From the NCBI GenBank assembly GCA_032052615.1, contig DAMBWF010000011.1, forward strand, positions 53,504 through 117,503: a stretch of 64,000 nt of DNA, written 5' to 3'. The notes beneath the pieces were generated by a model. That model saw nothing but the letters and a program-made list of their open reading frames with translations, made no database searches and was not told where the DNA came from. Shown one piece after another: positions 19,131 through 29,064 of the stretch (its first letter is position 1; every line of letters starts with the position of its first letter). The position numbers and the translations under genes are program-made. This DNA is from Pseudomonas_T sp032052615. Its GTDB lineage: Bacteria; Pseudomonadota; Gammaproteobacteria; Pseudomonadales; Pseudomonadaceae.

Positions 19131-19214
19131 GCTCTTGCCCCGTCTCAAGGACCGATGGCGCTAGGTTAGGGAATGGTTAAAGGTGCTGGCCATTTCGATT
19201 TTCCTGCTTTTTCC

Positions 19215-19229
19215 ATAAGCTGACCTTAT
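19215..19229. promoter_or_regulatory. LysR-type operator in divergent intergenic region
   Basis: A perfect inverted repeat, ATAAG-N5-CTTAT, lies 23 bases before the LysR start and 85 bases before the MOSC start. This is the standard place and shape for a LysR-type site controlling both genes. Binding is inferred. Confidence 0.5.
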
Positions 19230-19251
19230 CGTTCATTGCTTCGGGCCAGTC

Positions 19252-20163
19252 ATGGATTTTCGCCAGCTTCGTTATTTCGTCGCCCTCTATGAGGAAGGTC
19301 ACGTGGGCCGGGCGGCCGAACGCCTGTGCATTTCCCAACCGGCGCTCTCCCAGCAGGTGCGCCAGCTCGAAAAGCGCCTGGAAGTCGACCTGTTCCAGCG
19401 CACCGGGAAGAAACTCCTGCCGACCTTGGCGGCCCAGACGCTCTACAGCCATGCTCTTGCTTTGCTCGACGGCCTGGAACGCGCCCAGGAAGCCATGCGC
19501 GCTTTCCGGGGGAAGAGCCCTCGCCATCTGGCCGTGGGAGTGTTGCAGACAGTCAACGCCAGCATCGTGCCGTTGTTGCTGGAGCGCCTGCGGCAGGCGC
19601 AGCCGCAATTGATCGTGCGCATCTATGAATTGTCCGGGATCGAGATCGAGCGGCGCCTGCTCACGGGTAACCTGGACGTCGGCATCGGCTTCCTGCCGCC
19701 GCGCCAGCCCGGTCTGCACAGCCTGCCGCTGTACGAAGATGAGTTGCAGGTAGTGATCGCGCCGGAGCATCCGCTGAAGGACTTCAAGAAGGTCTCGCTG
19801 GCCCAGGCGGCGGAACTGCCGATGCTATTGCTGGGCGAGGAGTTCCGGGTCCGGCAGATCTGGCAGGAGCAATTGGCGCTACTGGGCCGTCGCCCTCACG
19901 TGCGCGCCGAACTCAATCACATGGCGGGCATCCTCGACAGTTTGCCCCATAGCGACCTGGCCACGGTCCTGCCCGGCCGCGCGCGGCAACTGCATGCCAA
20001 CCAGGGACTGCTGTGGAAACCCTTGAGCGAGCCAAGGGTGCCTTTGAAGGTGGGGTTGGTGTTCCGCGATGCCCAGCGCCAGCAAGCGACCCTGGAGCTG
20101 CTGCGCTCCTTACTGGAAGGTCTGAACATCCCCCGGGAAGCGGGTTGGCCGCCGCTGTCGTGA
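19252..20163 (+). CDS. LysR-type transcriptional regulator (CynR-like)
   Basis: This 303-residue protein has the N-terminal winged helix-turn-helix (MDFRQLRYFVALYEEGHVGR, then AERLCISQPALSQQVRQLEK) and a periplasmic-binding-type effector domain from about residue 90 on. It lies divergent from the MOSC/aminotransferase/amidotransferase operon with an inverted repeat between them, so that operon is its probable target and an operon metabolite its effector. The sequence resembles CynR/CbbR-type regulators in general, not closely enough to name a ligand. Confidence 0.9.
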   Translation: MDFRQLRYFVALYEEGHVGRAAERLCISQPALSQQVRQLEKRLEVDLFQRTGKKLLPTLAAQTLYSHALALLDGLERAQEAMRAFRGKSPRHLAVGVLQTVNASIVPLLLERLRQAQPQLIVRIYELSGIEIERRLLTGNLDVGIGFLPPRQPGLHSLPLYEDELQVVIAPEHPLKDFKKVSLAQAAELPMLLLGEEFRVRQIWQEQLALLGRRPHVRAELNHMAGILDSLPHSDLATVLPGRARQLHANQGLLWKPLSEPRVPLKVGLVFRDAQRQQATLELLRSLLEGLNIPREAGWPPLS

Positions 20164-20192
20164 AGACACGGCCGGCTTTTTCCAAGGCATAA

Positions 20193-20218
20193 AAAAACCC
20201 CGCCGAAGCGGGGTTTTT
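20193..20218. terminator. Bidirectional terminator after the LysR gene
   Basis: AAAAACCCCGC and GCGGGGTTTTT form an eleven-base-pair stem with a CGAA tetraloop, 29 bases after the LysR stop. The symmetrical tails would also stop transcription coming from fadE2 on the other strand. Confidence 0.9.
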
Positions 20219-20459
20219 GCAGACTATGTCCTGACCATCCTTGATCGAACCACCATCCTGGCGGCTTCCTTATCGTCATCCCTTTTTATAGTGCGCTTCC
20301 TGCGCGGCGTCCGTGGTAAGAGAGATTACGCGGGCCCCTAGGGGGCGGATAGCAGCTAACGCCAGTGCGCGCTGTAAGCATTCACCTACACACGCGAATC
20401 GCTCCCCTTTCATCGAAGCGGCGGTCGCGCCGCCGGCTTGCCGGCAGCGCGAGGCAGGG
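20219..20459. other. Convergent intergenic region without recognised gene
   Basis: This stretch between the LysR terminator and the fadE2 stop holds no supported ORF. It is less G+C-rich at its left end (TTTTTATAG at 20283-20291) and contains a compact GCCCCTAGGGGGC self-complementary element near 20334. I see no tRNA or known small RNA. Confidence 0.4.
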
Positions 20460-22238
<1,779 letters not shown>

Positions 22239-22334
22239 GAAACAATCCTCGTGCGATTCATCGGTGAGCCGGACGGCTCCAACCTAAAGCTCCGAGTCTA
22301 CCCGAACAACGCTTAAGACACATAGGGTCCGGTT

Positions 22335-22373
22335 GTGACCGTAAACGCCTTATGGTCACGCCGTCACGTGACC
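22335..22373. repeat. Three TGACC-type half sites upstream of fadE2
   Basis: GTGACC (22335-22340), GGTCAC (22354-22359) and GTGACC (22368-22373) alternate in orientation. The last overlaps CACGTG. They lie about 100-135 bases upstream of the fadE2 start. A dimeric regulator site is possible; no family is assigned. Confidence 0.4.
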
Positions 22374-23655
22374 GGGATGTCGGACAGTCTTCAAGGTCGA
22401 CGGTTTACCCGCGCCATTCGGCGGCTCGACGCCCCGGACCGCGCCCCGATGCTGTTGACCCTGCACCGAAATCCGATTGCGGCCGGCGCCCTTCGTCGCA
22501 TAGAGCGCCTTGTCCGCCGCCTTGATCACCTCCGCCGGGCTGCGCCGATGAACATCCGAGACGGCCACGCCCGATGCTCACGGTGACGGCAATCCCTTGT
22601 TCCGTCAGGCCGCTGCACAGGGATCGGCGCGATTCGTCGCCCTTCGGACGGGTATGGCGGTCTCGCGGGTGCAACCGATAGCTCCCGTTGGCGCCGCGCT
22701 TCGAGGGACGCGCGGCAGGCATCCAGGTCGTGACCGGGAAAGACCAGCGTGAATTTCCTGGCCGCCGTAGCGATAAGCCTTGCCACCGTCCACCCACCGC
22801 AGGTGGGCGGCGATCATCCGCAGCATGTGGTCACCGATGTCATGACCTTGGCGGTCGTTGAGGCGCTTGAAGTGATCCACATCCACCATCGCCAGCACGT
22901 AGCGCCGACCGAGGCGTTGCAGCCGTCCGTTCAAGGCGCGGCGCCCCAACAGGCCGGTCAGCTCATCGCGGTAGGCCATCTGGTAGGCCTCGTGGGCCAC
23001 GGCCACGGTCAACGCCAGCATCACCAGGCTGCTCATGACATCCAGGACATGGGGAGGCAGGAAACCTTCGGCAGCATCCACCACAGCGCCAGCAGGCCGA
23101 GCACCTGGGCGGCGTGCTGGGGCCTCGGTTGACGCAGATAGACGTCCAGCAACGTTGCGGCCGTCAGGCAAAACAGCGGGTAGGAGACTGGCGCCAGACT
23201 CATCCAGGCCCCATGCAACAGCGGCCAGTAGATTCGCTCAGGGCATGAACCAGCACCTCCGGCCAGGCCACCCCAGCAGGGCCGCCATCCCACCACCGTC
23301 AGCAGGACGTGGCGGGCCAGCAGGTCGCCGAACACGTGGGTGCGCTCGCGCCAGCCGCCATATATCCCATACAGCAGCGGTAGCAGCAGGCCGCTCAGAT
23401 GGAACACCAAGGCCGCGTCGTCCCGGGGCACGCCGGCGCCGCGGTAGTCGTCCATCTGGGTATCCAGCAGGAAATACAACCCATAACCACCACCAGCAGA
23501 AACAACTGCCGCAGCCGTCCATAGGCGCCGCACAGCGCGCCGCCGAGCAACAGCAACAAGGTCCGCAGGACGTTGAACAACGAGACGAAGAGGACACTCA
23601 TGTCCGTCAGCGACCCGACCACCGCCCCGGCCCCGAGGATCAGCGCCGACGGCAT
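22356..23655 (-). pseudogene. Membrane-anchored diguanylate cyclase, broken by several frameshifts
   Basis: Fragments of one protein lie in successive frames. The first frame (MPSALILGAGAVVGSLTDMS on) gives way near 23485 to GLYFLLDTQMDDYRG and further membrane segments. Another shift near 23065 leads to FLPPHVLDVMSSLVML and a GGDEF domain with YRDELTGLLGRRAL and VDVDHFKRLND. A shift near 22750 falls inside the catalytic motif itself (YRYGGQE then KFTLVFPG). At least two more shifts (about 22695 and 22565) precede the end VIKAADKALYATKGAGRNRI. With five or more shifts and both neighbours intact, decay is more likely than sequencing error. The parent was a multi-pass membrane GGDEF protein. 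Confidence 0.85.
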
Positions 23656-23794
23656 GAAGTGGTTAAGGCGATTAAGAGGACGGCGTCCGCACGGTACTTG
23701 GCAGGGGAAAAAACCGGGCGGGCCATGATGTCACCGCGCCTGGCGCTTGGCAGCGACCGTCCGGCATCGGGGATGCGGCCCGCTCCGTATATGA

Positions 23795-23821
23795 AAAAAG
23801 CCCGCTAGGAGCGGGCTTTTT
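23795..23821 (-). terminator. Terminator of fadE1
   Basis: AAAAAGCCCGCT and AGCGGGCTTTTT pair around a three-base loop, 16 bases downstream of the fadE1 stop in the minus direction. The stem is symmetrical and can act on both strands. Confidence 0.88.
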
Positions 23822-23837
23822 CGTTACACCGTGTGGA

Positions 23838-25643
23838 TCAGTAGCCGAGGGCGAAGTCTTCTTCGGCCATGTCCATCAGGTTGGAGGCTCCGGAGAGCAT
23901 CGCGGCGACATGGGTGCGGGTACGCGGCAGGATGCGCGCGTAGTAGAAGCGCGCGGTCTGCAGCTTGGCCTTGTAGAAGGCTTCCTCGCCGGCGCCGGCG
24001 GCCAGTTTCTCCGCGGCGACGCGGGCCATGTCGGCCCAGAAGTACGCCAGGCAGACGTAGCCGGAGTACATCAGGTAGTCCACCGAGGCGGCACCGACTT
24101 CCTCGCGGTCCTTCATGGCGGCCATGCCCACTTTCATGGTCAGCTCGCCCCACTCCTTGTTCAGTTGGGCCAGCGGGGCGACCAAGTCCTTCAGCGCCTC
24201 GTTGCCTTCCTGAGCCTGGCAGAACTTGTGCACCACCTTGGTGAAGCCCTTGAGCGCCTCGCCCTGGGTCATCAGCACCTTGCGGCCCAGCAAGTCGAGG
24301 GCCTGGATGCCGGTGGTGCCTTCGTACAGGCAGGAAATGCGGCTGTCGCGGACGTTCTGCTCCATGCCGTGCTCGGCGATGAAGCCATGGCCGCCATAGA
24401 TCTGCACGCCGTGGTTGGCCGCTTCGAAGCCCACCTCGGTCATGAACGCCTTGGCGATCGGGGTGAGGAACGCCAGCATCGCGTCGGCGGCTTTCCGTTG
24501 CTCCTCGTCCTCGCTGCGCTGGACGATGTCCACCTGCTTGGCCGCGTAGTACAGCATCGCCCGGTTGCCCTCGGCGAACGCCTTCATGGTCAGCAGCATG
24601 CGCCGCACGTCCGGGTGCACGATGATCGGGTCGGCGGCTTTCTCGGGCGCTTTCGGACCGGTCAGGGAGCGCATCTGCAGCCGCTCGCGGGCATAGGCGA
24701 TGCCGCCTTGGAAGCCGAGCTCCGCATGGGCCAGGCCCTGCAGCGCGGTCCCCAGGCGAGCCGTGTTCATGAAGGTAAACATGCAGTTCAGGCCCTTGTT
24801 CGGCGGGCCGATGAGGAAGCCGGTGGCGCTATCGAAGTTCATCACGCAGGTGGCATTGCCGTGAATGCCCATCTTGTGCTCGATGGAGCCGCAGCTCACC
24901 GCGTTGCGCTCGCCCACGCCGCCCTCGGCGTTCGGCAGGAACTTCGGCACGATGAACAGGGAGATGCCCTTGGTGCCCTGGGGCGCGTCGGGCAGGCGGG
25001 CCAGCACGATGTGGACGATGTTATCGGCCATGTCGTGTTCGCCGGCGGAGATGAAGATCTTGGTGCCGGTGACCTTGTAGCTGCCGTCGGCCTGGGGCTC
25101 GGCCTTGGTCCGCAGGATGCCCAGGTCGGTGCCGCAATGGGGCTCGGTCAGGCACATGGTGCCGGTCCACTCACCGGAGACCAGCTTGGTCAGGTAGGTG
25201 GCCTGCTGTTCCGGGGTGCCGTGGGCGTGCAAGGTATTCATGGCGCCATGGGACAGGCCCGGATACATGCCCCAGGACCAGTTGGCCTGGCCAACCATTT
25301 CGCTGACGGCGATGCCCAGGGACTCCGGCAGGCCCTGACCGCCGTGTTCGACATCGTGGGCGAGGCTCGGCCAGCCGCCTTCGACGAACTGCTTGTAGGC
25401 TTCCTTGAAGCCAGTGGGCGTTTTCACGCCCTCGGGGGTCCAGGTGCAACCTTCCTGGTCGCCGACGCGGTTCAGCGGCGCGATCACCTGCTCGCAGAAC
25501 TTGGCGCCCTCTTCGAGGATGGCGTTGACCATGTCAGGGGTCGCGTCCTGGCAACCCGGGATGCTCTGGTAGTGCGCGTCGTAACCGAGCAATTCGTCGC
25601 GGACGAAACGGATGTCGCGCAAGGGGGCCTTGTAGTCAGGCAT
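23838..25643 (-). CDS. Acyl-CoA dehydrogenase, FadE1-like
   Basis: This 601-residue acyl-CoA dehydrogenase has the same architecture as the gene at 20460-22238. It begins MPDYKAPLRDIRFVRDELLG at ATG 25643; the open frame further upstream lacks family similarity. Landmarks are MCLTEPHCGTDLGIL, KIFISAGEHDMADNI, SCGSIEHKMGIHGNATCVMN and CLYEGTTGIQALDLLGRK with the catalytic glutamate. The likely P. aeruginosa counterpart is PA0506 (FadE1, long-chain substrates). Two PsrA-type boxes about 100 bases upstream suggest control by the fatty-acid-responsive repressor PsrA. Confidence 0.93.
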   Translation of the reverse strand: MPDYKAPLRDIRFVRDELLGYDAHYQSIPGCQDATPDMVNAILEEGAKFCEQVIAPLNRVGDQEGCTWTPEGVKTPTGFKEAYKQFVEGGWPSLAHDVEHGGQGLPESLGIAVSEMVGQANWSWGMYPGLSHGAMNTLHAHGTPEQQATYLTKLVSGEWTGTMCLTEPHCGTDLGILRTKAEPQADGSYKVTGTKIFISAGEHDMADNIVHIVLARLPDAPQGTKGISLFIVPKFLPNAEGGVGERNAVSCGSIEHKMGIHGNATCVMNFDSATGFLIGPPNKGLNCMFTFMNTARLGTALQGLAHAELGFQGGIAYARERLQMRSLTGPKAPEKAADPIIVHPDVRRMLLTMKAFAEGNRAMLYYAAKQVDIVQRSEDEEQRKAADAMLAFLTPIAKAFMTEVGFEAANHGVQIYGGHGFIAEHGMEQNVRDSRISCLYEGTTGIQALDLLGRKVLMTQGEALKGFTKVVHKFCQAQEGNEALKDLVAPLAQLNKEWGELTMKVGMAAMKDREEVGAASVDYLMYSGYVCLAYFWADMARVAAEKLAAGAGEEAFYKAKLQTARFYYARILPRTRTHVAAMLSGASNLMDMAEEDFALGY

Positions 25644-25743
25644 AGCGGTAAACCTCTGCGATGGGTTCCTGGATAGGTGACCGGTGCGCCGGTCGTTTAC
25701 AGGCTCAAGCATGGCGCGAGGCGCAAACAGGCACCCCAGCGAT

Positions 25744-25770
25744 CAAACAGGTGTTTGAAACTTACGTTTA
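25744..25770 (-). promoter_or_regulatory. Two overlapping PsrA-type boxes upstream of fadE1
   Basis: CAAAC-AGGT-GTTTG at 25744-25757 matches the published PsrA consensus (G/C)AAAC-N2-4-GTTT(G/C) exactly. A second, GAAAC-TTAC-GTTTA at 25757-25770, differs at the last base and shares one base with the first. PsrA represses beta-oxidation genes in pseudomonads until long-chain acyl ligands bind. Confidence 0.6.
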
Positions 25771-25805
25771 CCCGCATGCCCTTGTCAAGCACCCACCCAT
25801 CGGGC

Positions 25806-26453
25806 TCAGACGCTCAGGTGCAGTGAAGCCCCGGGACGACCGCTGTCGGCCACTTGGCGATAGGCCGCCAGTTCCGAGGCGCGCGCCTTCGGCCGGGTCG
25901 GCGCGCCGCGCTCGGTGGATGAGGTCTCGGGGTCGTTCTCCTCGCGGCGCTGCCTGCCCAGGTCGACACGGGCCTGGACCGCCTGGGCGGCGGCGCGAGC
26001 GGCGACGGCGAAGTCTTGGGCGGATGGATCGGCCGGTGCCAAGGCCGCGGCCTGGACGGTCTGCATCTTGCGCAGGGTGGCTTCAGGGTCGTCCGGGGTG
26101 GCGCCGACCTGAATGTTCACCTCGCCGCCGACGGCGTAGGTCTTGCCATCGGGGCCGCGCTGGAAGGTGTAGGACGGCGCGCCGGCATGGGCGCCGCCCA
26201 CCGCCGCATGGGCCTGCTCGTGGGCGCGCACCGCGCGGTCGCGATTGGCCAGCTCCTGGATGCGCTGCTGGTCCTCCCGTGCCTGGCGCTCGGTGTCGGC
26301 GGTACTCCGGCTGGCCGACGAGCCGGGGGAATTAGCGATGGGCGCCTGGCTGGCGCGGGCGATGTCGGAGGTGGTATCGGGCGAAACGGGGCGCGCCGGC
26401 AGCGCGGGCGGCGCGGATGCGAGAACGGGAGTCGAGGCGCCGCCGATCTGCAT
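25806..26453 (-). CDS. Putative metalloprotease of the SprA-related / CJM1_0395 family
   Basis: This 215-residue protein has a low-complexity Ala/Pro/Ser N terminus (to about residue 65), a charged helical stretch, and then the family core VRAHEQAHAAVGGAHAG with an HEQAH (HEXXH) zinc-protease-like motif, followed by PSYTFQRGPDGKTYAVGGEV. There is no signal peptide. The family is widespread in proteobacteria, function unproven. The gene follows a small flagellar-rod-like gene by 55 bases, and both proteins begin MQI followed by glycine- or serine-rich sequence, so a shared unit is likely. Confidence 0.82.
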   Translation of the reverse strand: MQIGGASTPVLASAPPALPARPVSPDTTSDIARASQAPIANSPGSSASRSTADTERQAREDQQRIQELANRDRAVRAHEQAHAAVGGAHAGAPSYTFQRGPDGKTYAVGGEVNIQVGATPDDPEATLRKMQTVQAAALAPADPSAQDFAVAARAAAQAVQARVDLGRQRREENDPETSSTERGAPTRPKARASELAAYRQVADSGRPGASLHLSV

Positions 26454-26508
26454 GAAAAGAAACCCTCGTCGTGGAACGAAGGCGCCGCGGAATACGGCGG
26501 CGAGTCGG

Positions 26509-26769
26509 TCAGGCGCGGATGTCGATCAGCGTGCCGAGCACGTCGTCGGCGGTTTCCACCACGCGGGCACCGGCTTCGGCCTGGAGCTTGCCGCTGGTCA
26601 TCTCGACCATGTCGCCGGCGATATCGGCGTTCGAGCGGGATTGGGCATCGGCTTGTCCCGAGCGGGCCAGGCTGGAACCGGCGATTTCGACGGAGGCTCG
26701 GTCGATGCGTTGCTGCCCGGTCTGGATCGTATTGAGACCCGTATAGAAGGCGCTTCCCGAGATTTGCAT
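26509..26769 (-). CDS. Miniature flagellar rod/hook-like protein, 86 residues
   Basis: This 86-residue protein begins MQISGSAFYTGLNTIQTGQQ, which resembles the N-terminal helix of flagellar rod/hook proteins (AlYtGlsGLqaaQqrldv...). Its end, DMVEMTSGKLQAEAGARVVE followed by TADDVLGTLIDIRA, resembles their C-terminal helix. The whole middle domain is missing, so it may form a bare coiled coil like the rod core. No flagellar genes are nearby. It is cotranscribed with the HEQAH protein downstream. The flagellar likeness comes from reading the pattern and needs a profile search. Confidence 0.75.
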   Translation of the reverse strand: MQISGSAFYTGLNTIQTGQQRIDRASVEIAGSSLARSGQADAQSRSNADIAGDMVEMTSGKLQAEAGARVVETADDVLGTLIDIRA

Positions 26770-26862
26770 AGGGCGCTCCTTGAGTTGAAGGTGGATACGC
26801 CCTCATTGAAGCAGATAAAGGCCAAAAAACGTACAACCGAAAGGCGATGGTCGATGAGCGGC

Positions 26863-27549
26863 TTATAGCGTCGTGCGCGTGGCAGGGAGCCGCAAGTGCT
26901 CGGCCACGGCCGCCGGGCCGCTGTCGGCGAGATAGGGCACACGCCCCAGGCAGGGCGCCGGCAGCCGCTCGGCCAGCGTCGCCAGGTTGGCCTCGAGCCG
27001 CGCGGTGGCGGGGTCGACGAGGTTGGCGACCCAGCCCGCCAAGGGCAGGCCGTCCCGGAGGATCGCCTCGGCGCTGAGCATCGCGTGGTTGATGCAGCCC
27101 AGGCGCACCCCCACCACCAGGATCACCGGCAGCCCCAGGGTGACCGCCAAGTCCGCCAGGGTTTCCCCGCCGTCGAGGGGCACCCGCCAGCCGCCGGCGC
27201 CCTCCACCAGGGTAAAGTCGGCGCCCTTGGCGAGAAGGCGGCGGACCGGGCCGGCCAGGGTCGCCACGTCCAACGCGACGCCCGCTTCCCGCGCTGCCAA
27301 GTGGGGCGCGATGGCCGGCGCCAAGGCCAGTGGGTTGACCTCCTCGTAGCGCAGCGCCAGGGTGCATTCTCCCCACAGCGCCAGGGCATCGGCGTTGCGC
27401 AGCCCCTCGGGCCCCGCCTCGCAACCGGACGCCACCGGTTTGGCGGCGGCGGTGCTCAGGCCAACGCGCCGGGCGAGGCGCAGCAGGCCGGCGGAAATCG
27501 TGGTCTTGCCAACTTCGGTGTCGGTACCGGTGACGAAGAACGCGGACAT
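26863..27549 (-). CDS. bioD: Dethiobiotin synthetase
   Basis: This 228-residue ATP-dependent enzyme closes the ureido ring of dethiobiotin from 7,8-diaminopelargonate and CO2. The P-loop GTDTEVGKTTIS at the N terminus, KPVASGCE and VEGAGGWRVPLD are the family signatures. The ATG at 27549 shares one base with the bioC stop (TGATG), so translation is coupled. It is the last gene of bioBFHCD. Confidence 0.96.
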   Translation of the reverse strand: MSAFFVTGTDTEVGKTTISAGLLRLARRVGLSTAAAKPVASGCEAGPEGLRNADALALWGECTLALRYEEVNPLALAPAIAPHLAAREAGVALDVATLAGPVRRLLAKGADFTLVEGAGGWRVPLDGGETLADLAVTLGLPVILVVGVRLGCINHAMLSAEAILRDGLPLAGWVANLVDPATARLEANLATLAERLPAPCLGRVPYLADSGPAAVAEHLRLPATRTTL

Positions 27550-28346
27550 CAGGACTCCTTGCGCAGCAGGCCGTAGACCACTTGGTAGGTGGCCGGCAGG
27601 CCGGCGGGGACGCGCCAGTGCTCGTAGGCCGCCGCCAGGGCGCGCAGCCGGGCGCGCCCTGTCAGGCCGCCGGGGCGGCCGGGGTTGAGGTTGTGGGCCC
27701 CGAGGGCCTTGAGTTCGCCGGTCAACTGGCGCAGGTCGGGGAAATGCAGCACCGACGGGCGTCGCTCCAGCCGCACCGGGCGCAGCCCGCTGTCGGCGCA
27801 GAGCCGCCGGTAGTCCTCGAACGCGCGGAACCGGTTGACGTGCACGAAGCCGTCCACTGCCCGCCAGCTTTCCCGCAACTCTTCCAGGGTGCCGGTGCAG
27901 AGGCTGGCGAAGGCCAGCGCGCCGCCGGGACGCAGTACCCGGGCGGCGCCGGCGAGCACGGCGGCGAAGTCCCCGCACCATTGCAGGGCCAGGCTGCTGA
28001 AGATCAGGTCGACGCTGGCGTCCGCCAGAGGCAGCCGCTCGGCGTCGCCGGCCAGGAAATGCCGGGCGCCCCCCTGGGGCCGGGCATACCGCAGCATGCC
28101 CTCGGCGATATCCAGGGCCACACCCTCGGCCTCGGGGAAGCGCCGCGCCAGGGCCCGGGTGAAATGCCCGGTGCCGCAGCCCAGGTCGAGCCAGCGCGCC
28201 GGCGCCAGTGCCGGTAGAGAGGCCAGCAGGCGCTCGCCCACTTCCCGCTGCAGCCCGGCCACGTCGTCGTAGCGGGCCGCCGCGCGGGAGAACGAGGCGG
28301 CTACCTGTCGCTTGTCGGGCAGGCCGAAGAGGTCCTCTTCAGGCAT
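27549..28346 (-). CDS. bioC: Malonyl-ACP O-methyltransferase BioC
   Basis: This 265-residue SAM-dependent methyltransferase masks malonyl-ACP as its methyl ester so that fatty-acid synthase can build pimelate. Motif I is LDLGCGTGHFTRAL (about residues 53-66), the acidic SAM loop is LDIAEGML, and SSLALQWCGD is the BioC-specific motif IV region. It overlaps the end of bioH by eight bases. Confidence 0.95.
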   Translation of the reverse strand: MPEEDLFGLPDKRQVAASFSRAAARYDDVAGLQREVGERLLASLPALAPARWLDLGCGTGHFTRALARRFPEAEGVALDIAEGMLRYARPQGGARHFLAGDAERLPLADASVDLIFSSLALQWCGDFAAVLAGAARVLRPGGALAFASLCTGTLEELRESWRAVDGFVHVNRFRAFEDYRRLCADSGLRPVRLERRPSVLHFPDLRQLTGELKALGAHNLNPGRPGGLTGRARLRALAAAYEHWRVPAGLPATYQVVYGLLRKES

Positions 28347-29064
28347 CGGTGGACCTCCCGATGAAGGCCAGCAGCGCCCGCGCCACGTCCAGGGGCCGCT
28401 CCAGCGGCAAGGCGTGGCCGGCGCCCGCGAAACGTCGGACTTCGCCGCCGTCCGGCAGGGCCGCCAGCGCCTCGGCGGCGGCCCGCGGCACCAGGGCGTC
28501 GGCCTCGGCGAACAGATGCAGGCGCGGGCCGGCGTAGCGCCCCAGCGCCTCGCGCCCGTCCAGTTCGGCCAGCAGCGCCAGCCCGGCGTCGAGTGCCGCC
28601 GCCGGCGTGTCGGGGCATTCCGCTCGCAAGCGCCGGCTCAAGTCGCGGGAGTCGGCGCCTCCTTGGGCGACCAAGGTCGCGAAGCGTCGCAGGGTGCCGG
28701 CGGGATCGGCGCGGCAGGCGGCGCGGAACGCGTCGAAGGTAGCGGCCGGCATGGCGGCCGGCCAGTCGGGGCGGGCGCGGAAGCATGCCGGGCTGGCGAT
28801 GCCGATCGCGCCGGGGCAGCCCGCGCCGCGCCGCGCCGCCAGGCCCAGGGCGAGCATGCCGCCCAGGGACCAACCGCCCAGCCAGGCGCCCTGGGGCAAG
28901 CTGGCATCGAGCAGGTCCAGCCAGGTCGTCGGGTCGGGATCCATCGGCAGCGTCGGCACCTCTACCGAGAGCCCCGGCGCCAGGGCGAGCAAGGCGTCGC
29001 GCAGGGGCGCCAAGGCCGAGGGGCCCAAGGCCCAGCCCGGCAGCAGGACCAGGGTGTCAGTCAT
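28339..29064 (-). CDS. bioH: Pimeloyl-ACP methyl ester carboxylesterase BioH
   Basis: This 241-residue alpha/beta hydrolase removes the methyl group put on by BioC, ending pimelate synthesis. The nucleophile serine is in GGWSLGGML (about residues 63-71), the acid is in FAEADALVP, and the histidine is in GAGHALPLE. The start MTDTLVLLPGWALG is standard. It overlaps bioF upstream by eight bases. Confidence 0.94.
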   Translation of the reverse strand: MTDTLVLLPGWALGPSALAPLRDALLALAPGLSVEVPTLPMDPDPTTWLDLLDASLPQGAWLGGWSLGGMLALGLAARRGAGCPGAIGIASPACFRARPDWPAAMPAATFDAFRAACRADPAGTLRRFATLVAQGGADSRDLSRRLRAECPDTPAAALDAGLALLAELDGREALGRYAGPRLHLFAEADALVPRAAAEALAALPDGGEVRRFAGAGHALPLERPLDVARALLAFIGRSTDA

